This document shows positions 37,829 to 47,307 of a stretch of 64,000 bases of DNA, piece by piece; position 1 is the first letter of the stretch, and every line of letters begins with the position of its first letter. The notes beneath the pieces were generated by a model. It made no database searches, had not been told where the DNA came from, and saw nothing but the letters and a program-made list of their open reading frames with translations. A program made the translations under genes and the position numbers. Location of the stretch: assembly GCF_024199925.1 (NCBI RefSeq), contig NZ_JANADR010000001.1, positions 5,025,501 to 5,089,500 on the forward strand, in the 5' to 3' direction. Source of the DNA: Bradyrhizobium sp. CCGUVB1N3. Its GTDB lineage: Bacteria; Pseudomonadota; Alphaproteobacteria; Rhizobiales; Xanthobacteraceae.

Positions 37829-39175
37829 ATGAATGCGCCCACCAAGCCCAAGGTCAATGTCGGGATGGTCAACGGCTTCGACCCCAACAACATGGACGGT
37901 CTTGACGCCGCACTTCAGGACAAGATCCGCCAGCGCCGCGAGCTGCTGGGACCAGCCTACCGGCTGATGTACGCCGAGCCCGTCCAGATCAGCCGCGGCC
38001 TCGGTACGAAGATGTGGGATGCGCAGGGCAACGAATACCTCGACGCTTACAACAACGTCGTATCGGTCGGCCACTGCAACCCGCGCGTCGTCGAAGCGGT
38101 CCATCGTCAGATGCAGACGCTCTGTACCCATACGCGCTACGTGCAGGACGGTATCCTCGAATTTGCCGCCGAGATCATTCCGACGTTCGGCGCGCCGATC
38201 GAACACATCATGTTCACCTGCACCGGCTCGGAGGCCAACGATCTGGCGTTGCGCATCGCCATGCACCAGACCGGCCGCAAGGGCATCATCATCACGTCCG
38301 AGGCCTACACGGGGAATTCGTTCCTAACAGCAGGGCTGTCCCCGTCGCTTGGCAAGAACTCCCCGTTGGGGACCTGGGTCCGCAGGATCCCTGCGCCCGA
38401 TTCCTACCGCCTGCCCGCGGGCCAAGTTGCCGAGCTTCTCGTTCGCCAGGTCGCACACGAGATCACGGAGCTTGAACGGCGGGGTGAAGGGATCGCCGCC
38501 TTCATCGCGGACTCGCTCTTCTCATCCGACGGGATCTACGCCAATCCCACGAATATCCTGCAGCCGATCACCGAGCTCGTGCACAAGGCCGGCGGCGTCG
38601 TCATCGCCGACGAAGTGCAGGCCGGCTTCGGTCGCTCGGGCGACAAGCTGTGGGGCTTCCAGCGCCATGGCCAGACGCCGGATATCGTCACCATGGGCAA
38701 GCCGATGGGCAATGGCTTCCCAGTCGCGGCCGTGGCGGTCCACGGAGAGGTCATCGAGCGCTTCGGCAACGAAATGCGTTATTTCAATACGTTTGGCGGC
38801 AATAGCGTGGCCATCGCGGCGGCAAAGGCAACGTTTGATGTCATCCGTGAGGATAATCTGCAGCACAATGCCGCGCGCATCGGCGCCATGATTCAGAAGG
38901 GTCTCCGGGAGATCGCGGCCAACGATGAGCGCATCGGGGACGTCCGCGGCGCTGGACTTTATGTCGCGGCGGAGTTCGTGAAGGATCGAGGCACGAAGGA
39001 ACCCGACTCGGCAACCGCGCTCGCCGTGGTCGATGGCCTGCGCAAACGTCGCGTGCTGATCTCGGCGACCGGCTATCATGCGAACTGCTTGAAAATTCGT
39101 CCTCCTCTCGTCTTCTCGGAGAGCGATGCCGATCGCCTGTTGACCGAAACGCGCGCCGTTTTGAGGAGCATCTGA
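37829..39175 (+). CDS. Class III PLP-dependent aminotransferase (or phospho-lyase)
   Basis: 448 residues. Family marks are FTCTGSEANDLALRIAMHQT, the pyridine-ring Asp in VVIADEVQAGFGRSG and the PLP lysine in DIVTMGKPMGNGFPVAAVAV. Class III members include omega-transaminases and ethanolamine-phosphate/5-phosphohydroxylysine phospho-lyases; the adjacent kinase gene favours the lyase subgroup. GAAAGGAAGCACGATC precedes the ATG. It is the last gene of the plus-strand operon. Confidence 0.9.
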   Translation: MNAPTKPKVNVGMVNGFDPNNMDGLDAALQDKIRQRRELLGPAYRLMYAEPVQISRGLGTKMWDAQGNEYLDAYNNVVSVGHCNPRVVEAVHRQMQTLCTHTRYVQDGILEFAAEIIPTFGAPIEHIMFTCTGSEANDLALRIAMHQTGRKGIIITSEAYTGNSFLTAGLSPSLGKNSPLGTWVRRIPAPDSYRLPAGQVAELLVRQVAHEITELERRGEGIAAFIADSLFSSDGIYANPTNILQPITELVHKAGGVVIADEVQAGFGRSGDKLWGFQRHGQTPDIVTMGKPMGNGFPVAAVAVHGEVIERFGNEMRYFNTFGGNSVAIAAAKATFDVIREDNLQHNAARIGAMIQKGLREIAANDERIGDVRGAGLYVAAEFVKDRGTKEPDSATALAVVDGLRKRRVLISATGYHANCLKIRPPLVFSESDADRLLTETRAVLRSI

Positions 39176-39613
39176 CCTACTCTCAAAGAGCGGCGCAATC
39201 GAGCCGCTAGACTAGCGAAGCTTTGCAAAAGGAGCTTCTTCGCATCCACCTTGATACGCGGGGGGCCAGCACGCAGACAGTCGCGCCCGTGCTGGCGCCC
39301 GCGGGAAGCCTGGGTTTTGGGTACCTCGCTTTCGCAAGAATCGTTGGTTGCGGGGAGGCGCAGCACCCGATTGTTGCGATTGATGGAACGGGAGATCCCT
39401 AAGCTTGTCGCATAAGCGGGGTCCGACCGGGGCGCTGATTAAGAGACAGCCACAGGTTAAGACAAATCAATGACTTACCGGTCGCACCCCTAGACTTATC
39501 AGGCTGAAAATGGGCATTCGTCGCACGATCATGATGCCTCGGGTTGGGCGATAAGGGCACTATACCACTTACGCGAAGCGGGTTGCTGCAGCCCGCGCCT
39601 TAGTTGTCAACCC
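39176..39613. other. Non-coding stretch, no recognisable gene
   Basis: About 440 bases after the aminotransferase operon. No frame shows a recognisable family and no strong terminator or repeat was seen. Given the decayed genes directly to its right, it probably is old insertion debris. Confidence 0.4.
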
Positions 39614-39895
39614 GTGCATACGCAGACAACGTCATTCGTCCTCGGCCACCATGGCTGTGGCGCTTCGGTCGCCGAGAGACTCGTGGCAGGCGATGACTTC
39701 AAGAAAAGCACTAGCGCGTACGATTGGTTGGGCCCAGGATTTACTTCTGGGAGTCCAATCCGGTCCGGGGAATTCAGTTCGCTGAAGAACTAAAATCAAG
39801 CGCCAGAGGCCGAAGAAGGATACGTAAGCCCGCGGTCGTAGGGGCGGCCATTGATCTCGGGCAGTGTTTGGATCTGACTACGGCTGCAGGTATCG
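39614..39895 (+). pseudogene. Frameshifted N-terminal gene fragment (GHHGC...YDWLG..YFWESNP family)
   Basis: The first frame, from GTG 39614, reads [40 protein letters not shown]. It is broken by a one-base shift near 39739, after which the next frame continues [40 protein letters not shown]. The His/Tyr/Glu-rich layout is that of an uncharacterised accessory-genome protein family, possibly ADP-ribosyltransferase-like. Similarity ends at about [10 protein letters not shown], where a different gene remnant begins. Confidence 0.6.
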
Positions 39896-40400
39896 CTCAG
39901 CTTGGCCGCAGAGAAGCAGCGACTACTGGCCGAAGCGGCAATCGCCCTGACTATCTCTGGGAGATCGGTAGCGGAGAGAATTGGATGGCGTACCATCTGG
40001 CCGCGCTGCTAACACTTCATGGTGTGTTCCTGACGCGCGGCACGACCAATCCAGGAACTTCCTTGTGATCGATCAGCCCAGCCAAGTCTATTTTCCGAGC
40101 GACACATTCGCTGCGTTCATCAAGGGTGAGCAGGCCGCAGGCGGGCAGGATCAACGGCCTTGACGTCGCAGGCATCTGACAGACATTGAGAGTACCGAAC
40201 GCATCTTCTCCAGCCTCGCGCGCGCCCATCGAAGCTTTGAGGGTCGCGTTTAGATTATCGTTCTAGATCATGCAGACCGAAATGCTTGGGGTAAAGTGGA
40301 TGGTGTGGTCGGAGTTGCCAATTGGCGCGATGACGAGGACTTCCTTTTCCCGGCCTCGTGGATTTCTCCACAGTCTCAGGACCCAGAGGAGACTGACAAG
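39896..40400 (+). pseudogene. C-terminal remnant of a DUF3732-type (SMC-like) ATPase
   Basis: Three successive frames together give [20 protein letters not shown], then [20 protein letters not shown], then TERIFSSLARAHRSFEGRV, a TAG, and [37 protein letters not shown]. This is the signature/Walker B/His-switch end of DUF3732 proteins, ATPases that occur in accessory conflict-type gene clusters. At least two frameshifts and one stop show decay, and the N-terminal two thirds are missing. Confidence 0.7.
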
Positions 40401-40629
40401 GACAACTGATATGACGCCGCATAGCCGTCCAGACCCAAACCTGTACTTCGCGACATGTTCGATGTGCATTCCGACAAACGTCTTTTGACGCTTGCATTGA
40501 ACCTCCAAGTCAATTTCCTGTTGTCGGAACAGCGAAGCAAATTTCGAGCAACGTTGGGAAAACGTGATGACGATCATCGATGGATCGTCACGGGCCCGCT
40601 ACATGGTTAGATTCACGGCAAGCCGTCCT

Positions 40630-41871
40630 TCACGGGCCCGGATGCGCGCTTAGGATAGCGTCCGAGACGACCTCATCTGGAACGATACTCGGTGAGGCGT
40701 TGCTCGTCACTCTCCCGGCCCACGCAACGCAATTGCGCCCGGCGGCCTTTGCTTCATATAGCGCACGATCTGCCTCTTCCAACAATAGATGAGGATCACC
40801 AGCAAACGTATCCCACCAAGCCAGTCCTGCACTGATACTTACGCTGCATCCCGGCAAGCCGGGATGAGGCAGGTCAACACTGGAGACCGCCGCCCGCAAT
40901 TCCTCGCAAACACGCTCCAGTTCAATGGCCGTGATTGAGGGAGCTATCGCAGCGAATTCCTCGCCACCGTACCTAGCAATCGAAATGCCTTCTCTATCCG
41001 CCTTGCAAGCGAGTGCCTGCGCCACCGTCCGAAGGCAGACGTCGCCAGCAATATGCCCGGCCGAATCGTTATACTTCTTGAAGTGGTCGACATCCATCAG
41101 GATAGCGCCGACACTCTTACATTCTTTCTCCGCGCACAGACGTGCGGCTTCTGCCTCGAAATAGCGACGGTTTGGAAGCCCGGTCAATGCGTCTGTGTTG
41201 GAGATGCGCAGAAGCTCTCGATTCACCAGACTCAATTCGGTCGCCGCATATTCGTAGCGGAGCGCTTCCAGGAATCGTCGCCGCCGATCAATCTCGTTCT
41301 TTCGGATCACCAGGAGCACCGTCAGGGACGCCGCGGTACCGATAATCGTATCGCTGACGAATGAACTCGAATCCGTTCCGAAGAGTAGTGGCAGGGTTGG
41401 GTGCAAGATGGCCGCAGAAATGCAGGTAACAAGTCCCGCAGGAAACGACATTGGTACAGCCGCGAGACATATGGCAAATACCATGATCGCGGCGAGCATA
41501 TAGTTCTCCATCATCGCTGGCGGCGCTGACGCTCCCGCGAATTCGATGACAGCCATGGTCGATATGATCGCGGCGCCATAGGCGAAGCTGATCTGCAAGG
41601 CGTTGCGGGAACGCAACCCGCAGACCGCGACGCCAGCGCAAAAGAGTGCGACCAGACAACGCCAATGCCAAGCCGCAGCAAAAACCTCGACGCTATTTGA
41701 ACGGTCAAAGCCAATTGCGGCAAGCATCAGAACTCCGCAGACCGCCGAGGAGCGCGCCATGTGACGAGCCATCGAACGTCCGCGTCGAAGTGCATACATG
41801 CCCTCCAGCTCAGGCTGAAAGGACCAACAAGACGCGCGCGCAATCTCGCTCTCGAAATCGGTACGATCCAT
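40630..41871 (-). CDS. Membrane-bound diguanylate cyclase (GGDEF)
   Basis: A 413-residue protein that would make cyclic-di-GMP from GTP. About six N-terminal hydrophobic segments (residues ~40-195) are followed by a GGDEF domain: DALTGLPNRRYFE, ILMDVDHFKKYNDSAGHIAG, active-site RYGGEEFA, ADRALYEAKAAGRN. No RxxD inhibitory I-site is seen five residues before GGEEF. No EAL domain. It is intact although surrounded by decayed genes. Confidence 0.92.
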   Translation of the reverse strand: MDRTDFESEIARASCWSFQPELEGMYALRRGRSMARHMARSSAVCGVLMLAAIGFDRSNSVEVFAAAWHWRCLVALFCAGVAVCGLRSRNALQISFAYGAAIISTMAVIEFAGASAPPAMMENYMLAAIMVFAICLAAVPMSFPAGLVTCISAAILHPTLPLLFGTDSSSFVSDTIIGTAASLTVLLVIRKNEIDRRRRFLEALRYEYAATELSLVNRELLRISNTDALTGLPNRRYFEAEAARLCAEKECKSVGAILMDVDHFKKYNDSAGHIAGDVCLRTVAQALACKADREGISIARYGGEEFAAIAPSITAIELERVCEELRAAVSSVDLPHPGLPGCSVSISAGLAWWDTFAGDPHLLLEEADRALYEAKAAGRNCVAWAGRVTSNASPSIVPDEVVSDAILSAHPGP

Positions 41872-41949
41872 GAAGGCGGCAAACTCATTGAAAAGTCACA
41901 CGATAGTGGTCCGGGAGAGGTTAAGAATGGGTGCCGGCCACGCGGCCAT

Positions 41950-42256
41950 GTGGACCACCAGACATCATCCGCAAATTTACGGAGCGACCGAAAGCTGAAA
42001 ACCGGCGACCGCTCGGCTTCAGCTATGTGCGCATCGACCAGTCCATCAGCTGCCCCAACCGCGCCGGGCCGATTCCGGGGAACTCGACAATGAAATCCCA
42101 GCCCATCACATCGACTGTGCTCTTGTTGCAGATCGAACCGGTCTGCGCGCAAAGGAGCTGGAGCTGGCTTACCGCCGATAAGACCGCCACGTTCCGACTC
42201 GACGGGATGGAAGTTTGGCCCAATTCACAGACCCGGATTGTTCGTCGTTTCTCCAT
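41950..42256 (-). pseudogene. Fragment of a DUF4365-like (nuclease-fold) protein
   Basis: The minus-strand frame reads LSAVSQLQLLCAQTGSICNK, STVDVMGWDFIVEFP, close to the N-terminal pattern of DUF4365-type proteins (GWDFxVEFP). After VEFPGIG it loses sense, and a shifted frame continues RSPVFSFRSLRKFADD. It looks decayed by frameshift. The boundaries and assignment are approximate. Confidence 0.4.
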
Positions 42257-42545
42257 GACCGCCTGAGTTGGCGATCAGGAACATGACCCCTCCCCCCTCT
42301 ATCATGTCCGGATCGCAAACGCAGATTTGAATGTGAGTTTTCTGGAAGAACCCCGAGGTCGGATAGATGCGCTCACCCCCGATGAACATGCCTCGCACTG
42401 TGTCAACGGGAGCTTCAGATCGATCCAACCGTACGTCGTGAACTCGCGCGAAGGCGTTGGTACTCGGCGAAGTCGAAAGTCGCGATCTGGATCGGCGTGA
42501 GCTTCTCGACCCAGAACGAATTCTTCCCTTGGCAACACCGACTGT
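42225..42545 (-). pseudogene. Frameshifted gene fragment of unknown function
   Basis: One minus-strand frame reads LKCHGKLADSRCCQGKNSFW, VEKLTPIQIATFDFAEYQRL; after a shift another reads VDTVRGMFIGGERIYPTSGF, FQKTHIQICVCDPDMI. Both halves look like real protein sequence joined by a frameshift. Family not recognised. Confidence 0.45.
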
Positions 42546-42566
42546 CTGCGAGCTTGCCGTGGCACT

Positions 42567-43025
42567 TCAGGATGCGTCGCGCTGCTCACGGGCATAAGCG
42601 TTGAGGCGGGTGAGTTCCTCGACGTATACGCGGTGCAACCTGCGAGGCGCGACGAGTCCCTCGACGAAGCCGGCGATGCCCGTCTCGCCATCAAACCTGG
42701 AGGTGATGTTCACCAACGCCTGCTCGCCGTGGGGAGTCACAGTAAATGTCCTGACGAGGCCGGAGCTTCCGGTGTCAGCCTGGACCAAGATTCGGCCGCG
42801 CTCCGGCTCAGTGATCTCCATCCGGAGATTCCGGACGCCGCCAGCAGATTTTATTTTGAAGCTGACGACGCTGCCTGCTCCTACGCCGCCTTCTTCGACT
42901 TGGAAGTCGTAGAAGGGGGGCGGCAGGAACCGAGCGTGAAGGTGCATGTCTGCGAGGTATCGGTAGACATCGTGCGCGGGCGCGTCGATGGTGCGCTCGG
43001 CGGACGCGACGACGTATTTTGCCAT
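42567..43025 (-). CDS. SRPBCC (START-like) family protein
   Basis: A 152-residue helix-grip protein with an N-terminal ASAERTIDAPAHDVYRYLAD, a typical polyketide-cyclase/START pattern, and a C-terminal long helix. It probably binds a hydrophobic ligand; no catalytic call is possible. AAGGAGATCAGACTC precedes the ATG. It is divergent from the LysR gene at 43540. Confidence 0.82.
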   Translation of the reverse strand: MAKYVVASAERTIDAPAHDVYRYLADMHLHARFLPPPFYDFQVEEGGVGAGSVVSFKIKSAGGVRNLRMEITEPERGRILVQADTGSSGLVRTFTVTPHGEQALVNITSRFDGETGIAGFVEGLVAPRRLHRVYVEELTRLNAYAREQRDAS

Positions 43026-43449
43026 GAGTCTGATCTCCTTGTTTGTGTTGACCGTGGATCCGAGCGTGCTTTCCTATGAAGACTGGTCGCTGCGGGAGGC
43101 CATCGACGTGAGATGCACTACGGTGACCGACGATTTTGATTTCGAGCGTTCTCAGAAATTCTCGCGCGAAACGGCCCTGAAAAACGTCATGCAGCTAGTA
43201 GCTAAGGTCAAAGACGAGGCGCCAAAGGCGCTCAATGGCCCTTGCCATCCAGCCACCCGCGACCGAGCCGTTCACAAAATCGACGGCTCCGGAGTTCATC
43301 GTCTTCGGTGTCATCCCGCCTAATTCATTTTGACTAACTACGGAATCATTGACGATGAACAAGACTCCGTCGCCTGCCTGCTGGTCGAGCATTACCGTCG
43401 CCTCCTACTGCCTGAGCACCCAGCCCCAGACTGATGAACGATGACGACT
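43026..43449. other. Intergenic stretch without a supported gene
   Basis: Short frames exist on both strands (for example 43195-43392 minus, MTPKTMNSGAVDFVNGSVAG), but none has a clear start, ribosome site or family. It may hold another decayed gene. Confidence 0.35.
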
Positions 43450-43514
43450 TTGCCCTGGACAGACAGAATAGCAATCGCCTAACTTCCTATGTCTCCATAC
43501 ATAACTGGATGGCC
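43450..43514. repeat. Duplicated promoter segment, copy A (upstream of LysR)
   Basis: About 65 bp closely matching 49142-49205, sharing GACAGAATAGCAAT, TTCCTATG and CATACATAA. It contains TATG-TCTC-CATA (43488-43499), whose arms are conserved in copy B while the centre differs, as expected for a dyad operator. Confidence 0.65.
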
Positions 43515-43539
43515 CACCATACGAGCCGGAGGAGCGAAC

Positions 43540-44442
43540 GTGGACTTACAATGGGACGACCTCCGCATTTTTCTCGCCGTTTGCGATGCTGGGAGCATGA
43601 GTGGCGCCGCGCGGCACTTGAAGGTGAGCCAACCCACTTTGAGCCGGAGGATTGCGGAGATGGAGTACGGGCTCGGCGAGCCGCTTTTCGTCCGCAAAAA
43701 CCAGGGCATCACCCTAACGAAAACTGGAATAAGGCTAATGCCCGCAGCCCAAGGCATGGCGCAATGGGCGACGGAAGCCAATCGCTCACTCGATGCGAAG
43801 AACTCTCCTGTCAGTGGCCGCGTGCGCGTTACGGCCGCACCGACGTTCGCCTTAGATCTCCTGGCGCCGTTCGCGGAAACCCTCAAGAGAAAGCACCCAC
43901 AGATCGCTCTCGAGGTGTTGGCCAGCACGGAACGCTTGAATCTCTCGCGTGGCGAGGCGGACATCGCGCTCAGGAGATATCCCTCCGATGATCCCGATCT
44001 GATCACAGTCGGCGAAACTGTGATTCCGATCGGCGCGTACGTCAGCAAGGACTACGCACGGAGACTGCCCGCGAAATATGGCTTTCGCGACCTCGACTGG
44101 ATCGCATGGGCGGGGCAGCTCGAGATGGTCAGCCCGAATCCGGAGCTCGCGGCCAAGATCCCAGACTTTCGTCCCACTTTCGCATCTGACGACTACAGCG
44201 TACAGGTCGCGGCCTGCCAGGCTGGCGTTGGCGCGATGATCCTTCTGAAGACGCCCCATCGGCTCAAGCGGCCGGGAGACCTCGTGGAGCTCAAGCTCGA
44301 GCTTCCAGCCTCACTCCGCGCAGAACTCGCGATCATCTGCCACAAGCGCATGGCGGATCTCCCCAAGGTCAGAACTGTTCTGGACCTGCTCAAGCAAGAG
44401 TTTTCTGACCTGAGGAAGAGTCAAGGCGCGAAGAAACCCTGA
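43540..44442 (+). CDS. LysR family transcriptional regulator
   Basis: A 300-residue LysR protein with HTH FLAVCDAGSMSGAARHLKVS, QPTLSRRIAEMEY and a C-terminal effector domain (GRVRVTAAPTFALDLLAPFA). The GTG at 43540 is chosen because CCGGAGGAGCGAAC lies directly upstream and the product then begins VDLQWDDLRIF, as is usual in this family. It is divergent from the SRPBCC gene. A copy of its promoter segment stands upstream of the SDR gene at 49142, suggesting a shared ancestry of the two loci. Confidence 0.9.
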   Translation: MDLQWDDLRIFLAVCDAGSMSGAARHLKVSQPTLSRRIAEMEYGLGEPLFVRKNQGITLTKTGIRLMPAAQGMAQWATEANRSLDAKNSPVSGRVRVTAAPTFALDLLAPFAETLKRKHPQIALEVLASTERLNLSRGEADIALRRYPSDDPDLITVGETVIPIGAYVSKDYARRLPAKYGFRDLDWIAWAGQLEMVSPNPELAAKIPDFRPTFASDDYSVQVAACQAGVGAMILLKTPHRLKRPGDLVELKLELPASLRAELAIICHKRMADLPKVRTVLDLLKQEFSDLRKSQGAKKP

Positions 44443-44493
44443 ATGGTGCCGCCAACGATCCCAAGGTCATGGCTTTGATCTTAGGTGTAGACC

Positions 44494-45696
44494 TTATTGG
44501 TTCTCGGATATCGTGTAGCCATCGCGGGTCTGCGGCAGCTTCCAGCCCAGAACCTTGCTTGCGACGAGCGTGCGCAGCACCTGGGCTGTGCCCCCGCCTA
44601 TCGTGAACATGCGTACATCACGCGCCATGCGTTCAAGCGGGAAGTCGCGCGAATAGCCGCGGGCCCCGAACATTTGCAGCGCGTCGTTGACGATCTTGAT
44701 CGCGGCCTCCGACGCGAAGATTTTTGCTTGGGCTGCGAGCATCGGGTCGGGAAACGCGCTGCCATCCGGACCGCGCGATGCTGCCGCGGCATGCAGCATC
44801 AACCGGGACGCCGTGAGCTGCGTCTGCATGTCGGCAAGCATCCATTGCAAACCCTGGAATTCGCCGATCGGCCTCCCGAACTGCTCGCGCGTTTTCGCCC
44901 ATTGGACGGCGTGCTCCAGGGCGCCGGCGGCGATCCCCATGGCGACGGTGCCCGCGCCAACGCGCTGGCTGTTATAGGCGTTGATGAGATCGGCAAAACC
45001 GCGTTTGAAGCCCGACGGGGGCAGCAGCACCATATCTGGCGTGATCTCCAGATCTTCGAACACCAGCTCGCCCTCGGGCATGCCGCAGAGTCCCATCGTC
45101 GTTTCGCGCCTGCTCATGCGCAGACCGCCGGCGTCCCCGCGCACAGCTAGGAAGCCGCCGACGCCCAGCTCCTCGCCGCCCTCATCGAAAACCCGCGCGA
45201 AGATCAGGTGCAGGCGCGATACGCCGGCGCCCGTGATCCAGTGCTTCTTGCCGTTGATCACGTAACGGTTGCCGCGCTTGTCGGCCCGGGTCTTCATTCC
45301 GCTGGCGTCGCTGCCCGCGTCGGGCTCGGTAATGCAGATCGCCGGCTTGTCGCCGGCCAAGACGAGATCGGCAGCCCGCTTGCGCTGGGCGTCAGTGCCA
45401 TACGCCATGACAGTCGAGATTGCACCCATGTTGGCTTCAACGACGATGCGCGCCGAGACGGTACACGCGCGCGCCATCTCCTCGATGACCAGAACTGTGT
45501 CGAGGAAGCTGCGGCCCCCTCCGCCATACTCCTTCGGAATGGTCATTCCCATGAAGCGCTCGGTCTTCAGCGCTTCGACGACGTCCCAGGGATATTCACG
45601 CGATTGATCGACCTCGGCGCCGCGCTTGCGCAGCAGCCCGTTCGAGAACGCCGCGGCTCTTTCCTTCAGCGCCAGTTGCTCCGATGAAAGCTCCAT
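44494..45696 (-). CDS. Acyl-CoA dehydrogenase family protein
   Basis: A 400-residue FAD flavoenzyme that oxidises acyl-CoA to enoyl-CoA. Signature segments are AICITEPDAGSDASGMKTRA, YVINGKKHWITGA, GAGTVAMGIAAGALEHAVQW and ALQMFGARGYSRDFPLERMA with RDVRMFTIGGGTAQV. The likely catalytic base is in the ARGYSRDFPLER region. GAGAGGAGGTACGCC precedes the ATG. It is the last gene of the TetR-led minus-strand operon. Confidence 0.92.
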   Translation of the reverse strand: MELSSEQLALKERAAAFSNGLLRKRGAEVDQSREYPWDVVEALKTERFMGMTIPKEYGGGGRSFLDTVLVIEEMARACTVSARIVVEANMGAISTVMAYGTDAQRKRAADLVLAGDKPAICITEPDAGSDASGMKTRADKRGNRYVINGKKHWITGAGVSRLHLIFARVFDEGGEELGVGGFLAVRGDAGGLRMSRRETTMGLCGMPEGELVFEDLEITPDMVLLPPSGFKRGFADLINAYNSQRVGAGTVAMGIAAGALEHAVQWAKTREQFGRPIGEFQGLQWMLADMQTQLTASRLMLHAAAASRGPDGSAFPDPMLAAQAKIFASEAAIKIVNDALQMFGARGYSRDFPLERMARDVRMFTIGGGTAQVLRTLVASKVLGWKLPQTRDGYTISENQ

Positions 45697-45709
45697 GGCG
45701 TACCTCCTC

Positions 45710-46285
45710 TCAGCCGCGGCCCATGGCGTAGAACTCTGCGTTCGGACGCATGCTCGTCACGTTGGCAAGCCGGTTCGACAGGCCGAAGAAGGCCGAGATC
45801 GCAGCGATGTCCCAGATGTCCTCCTCGGTGAAGCCGTGCGACTTCAGCGTGGCGAAGTCGCTCTCGGAGACCTTTTGAGCCTCGGTGGAGACCCGGACGG
45901 CGAAATCCAGCATCGCTTTCTGGCGATCAGCGATGTCCGCCTTGCGGTAGTTGACGGCGACCTGGTCGGCAATCAGGGGATCCTTGGCACGGATCCGCAG
46001 AATTGCCCCATGCGCCACCACGCAATACTGGCACTGGTTGAGGTTGCTGGTTGCGACCACGATCATCTCGCGCTCGGCTTTCGTGAGATTCCCGGGTTTG
46101 TCCATCAGCGCGTCGTGATAGGCGAAAAACGCGCGGAACTCGTCCGGTCGGTGCGCGAGCACGAGGAAGACGTTCGGAATGAAGCCCGACTTCTCCTGAA
46201 CGGCCAGGATGCGGCTGCGGATGTCGTCGGGCATGTCGGCGAGATCGGGAACGGGAAAGCGACTGACTGCAAGGGCTTGGGTCAT
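45710..46285 (-). CDS. Peroxidase-related AhpD/CMD family protein
   Basis: A 191-residue protein of the carboxymuconolactone decarboxylase/AhpD fold. The redox motif is NLNQCQYCVVAHGAILR (CxxC and His), and the N-terminus is IRSRILAVQEKSGFIPNVFL. Such proteins reduce peroxides or act as uncharacterised alkylhydroperoxidases. It sits 13 bp from the acyl-CoA dehydrogenase gene and 17 bp from the reductase gene, all in one operon. Confidence 0.9.
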   Translation of the reverse strand: MTQALAVSRFPVPDLADMPDDIRSRILAVQEKSGFIPNVFLVLAHRPDEFRAFFAYHDALMDKPGNLTKAEREMIVVATSNLNQCQYCVVAHGAILRIRAKDPLIADQVAVNYRKADIADRQKAMLDFAVRVSTEAQKVSESDFATLKSHGFTEEDIWDIAAISAFFGLSNRLANVTSMRPNAEFYAMGRG

Positions 46286-46302
46286 GACTTTGGATCCCTA
46301 GG

Positions 46303-47307
46303 TTATTGCTCGTTGGAAATTGGCACGATTACGCGGCCGCGCACCGTGCCCGAAATTAGACGATCTGCAACGCTGATGCAGGCTCCGAGCGGCACGCGCT
46401 CGGTCATCGCATCAAGGAGAGAAGGATCGAGGTCGCGGGCAAGTCGCCGCCACGCCTCGCGGCGTTCCTCGCGAGGACACATGACGCTGTCGATGCCAGC
46501 GAGTGTGACGCCTCGCAGGATGAAGGGGGCCACGGTCGCCGGCAAGCCCATGCCTGCGGCGAGACCGCAGGCCGCGACCACACCACGATACTTCATCGAT
46601 GCGCAGACGTTGGCGAGCACCTGTCCGCCGGCCACATCGACCGCGCCGGCCCACTCTTCCTTCGCGAGCGGCTTCCCCGGTTCGCTGAACCGCGATCGCG
46701 GCAAGATACGCTTGGCACCAAGCTTCGTGAGATAGTCCGATTCTTCAGGACGCCCTGTAACTGCGGCCACCTCATAACCGAGATTGGCGAGTAGCGCCGT
46801 TGCGACACTGCCCACGCCGCCTGCCGCGCCGGTCACGAGCACCTCGCCACTTCCCGGCGTAACGCCGTGGCGCTCAAGCGCAATCACACAGAGCGCGGCA
46901 GTGTAACCGGCCGTCCCAATGCTCATCGCTTGAGCCAAGGAAAAGGCCGGCTCCAAAGGGATCAGCCAATCGCTCTTCACCCGGGCGACTTCGGCCAACC
47001 CGCCCCAGTGCCGCTCGCCCACGCCCCATCCGTTCAGCACGACCCGGTCGCCTGGCTTGAAATTCGCGTTTGAAGATTCTTCGATGGTCCCCGCGAAATC
47101 GATGCCAGGGATCATGGGAAAGTTACGAACAACCGGATTCTTTCCCGTGATGGCCAACGCATCCTTATAATTCAACGTCGAGCAGGCAACGCGTACCGTC
47201 ACATCTCCCTCGGGCAACTGGTCGCGAGCAAGCTCAGCCAGTCTTACCGACTGCCGGTTGCCATCATGCTCGATCAGCACGGCTTTGAAATTCGACCCCA
47301 CTGTCAA
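46303..47307 (-). CDS. MDR-superfamily acryloyl-CoA reductase / YhdH-like quinone oxidoreductase
   Basis: A 334-residue zinc-independent medium-chain reductase. Features: [32 protein letters not shown], the NADPH-binding [20 protein letters not shown] with [10 protein letters not shown], and a C-terminal GRVIVPIS. The closest family is AcuI/YhdH, NADPH-dependent reductases of acryloyl-CoA or quinones. Its start overlaps the TetR stop by 4 bp. Confidence 0.9.
   Translation of the reverse strand: MTVGSNFKAVLIEHDGNRQSVRLAELARDQLPEGDVTVRVACSTLNYKDALAITGKNPVVRNFPMIPGIDFAGTIEESSNANFKPGDRVVLNGWGVGERHWGGLAEVARVKSDWLIPLEPAFSLAQAMSIGTAGYTAALCVIALERHGVTPGSGEVLVTGAAGGVGSVATALLANLGYEVAAVTGRPEESDYLTKLGAKRILPRSRFSEPGKPLAKEEWAGAVDVAGGQVLANVCASMKYRGVVAACGLAAGMGLPATVAPFILRGVTLAGIDSVMCPREERREAWRRLARDLDPSLLDAMTERVPLGACISVADRLISGTVRGRVIVPISNEQ

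Noticed and set aside
39400..39470. Possible transposon end around CTTGTCGCATAAGCGGGGTC
   Set aside because: No matching inverted copy or target duplication was found in the window.
42988..43323. 111-codon plus-strand frame between the SRPBCC and LysR genes
   Set aside because: Its first part is antisense to the SRPBCC N-terminus, and the rest has no recognisable pattern.
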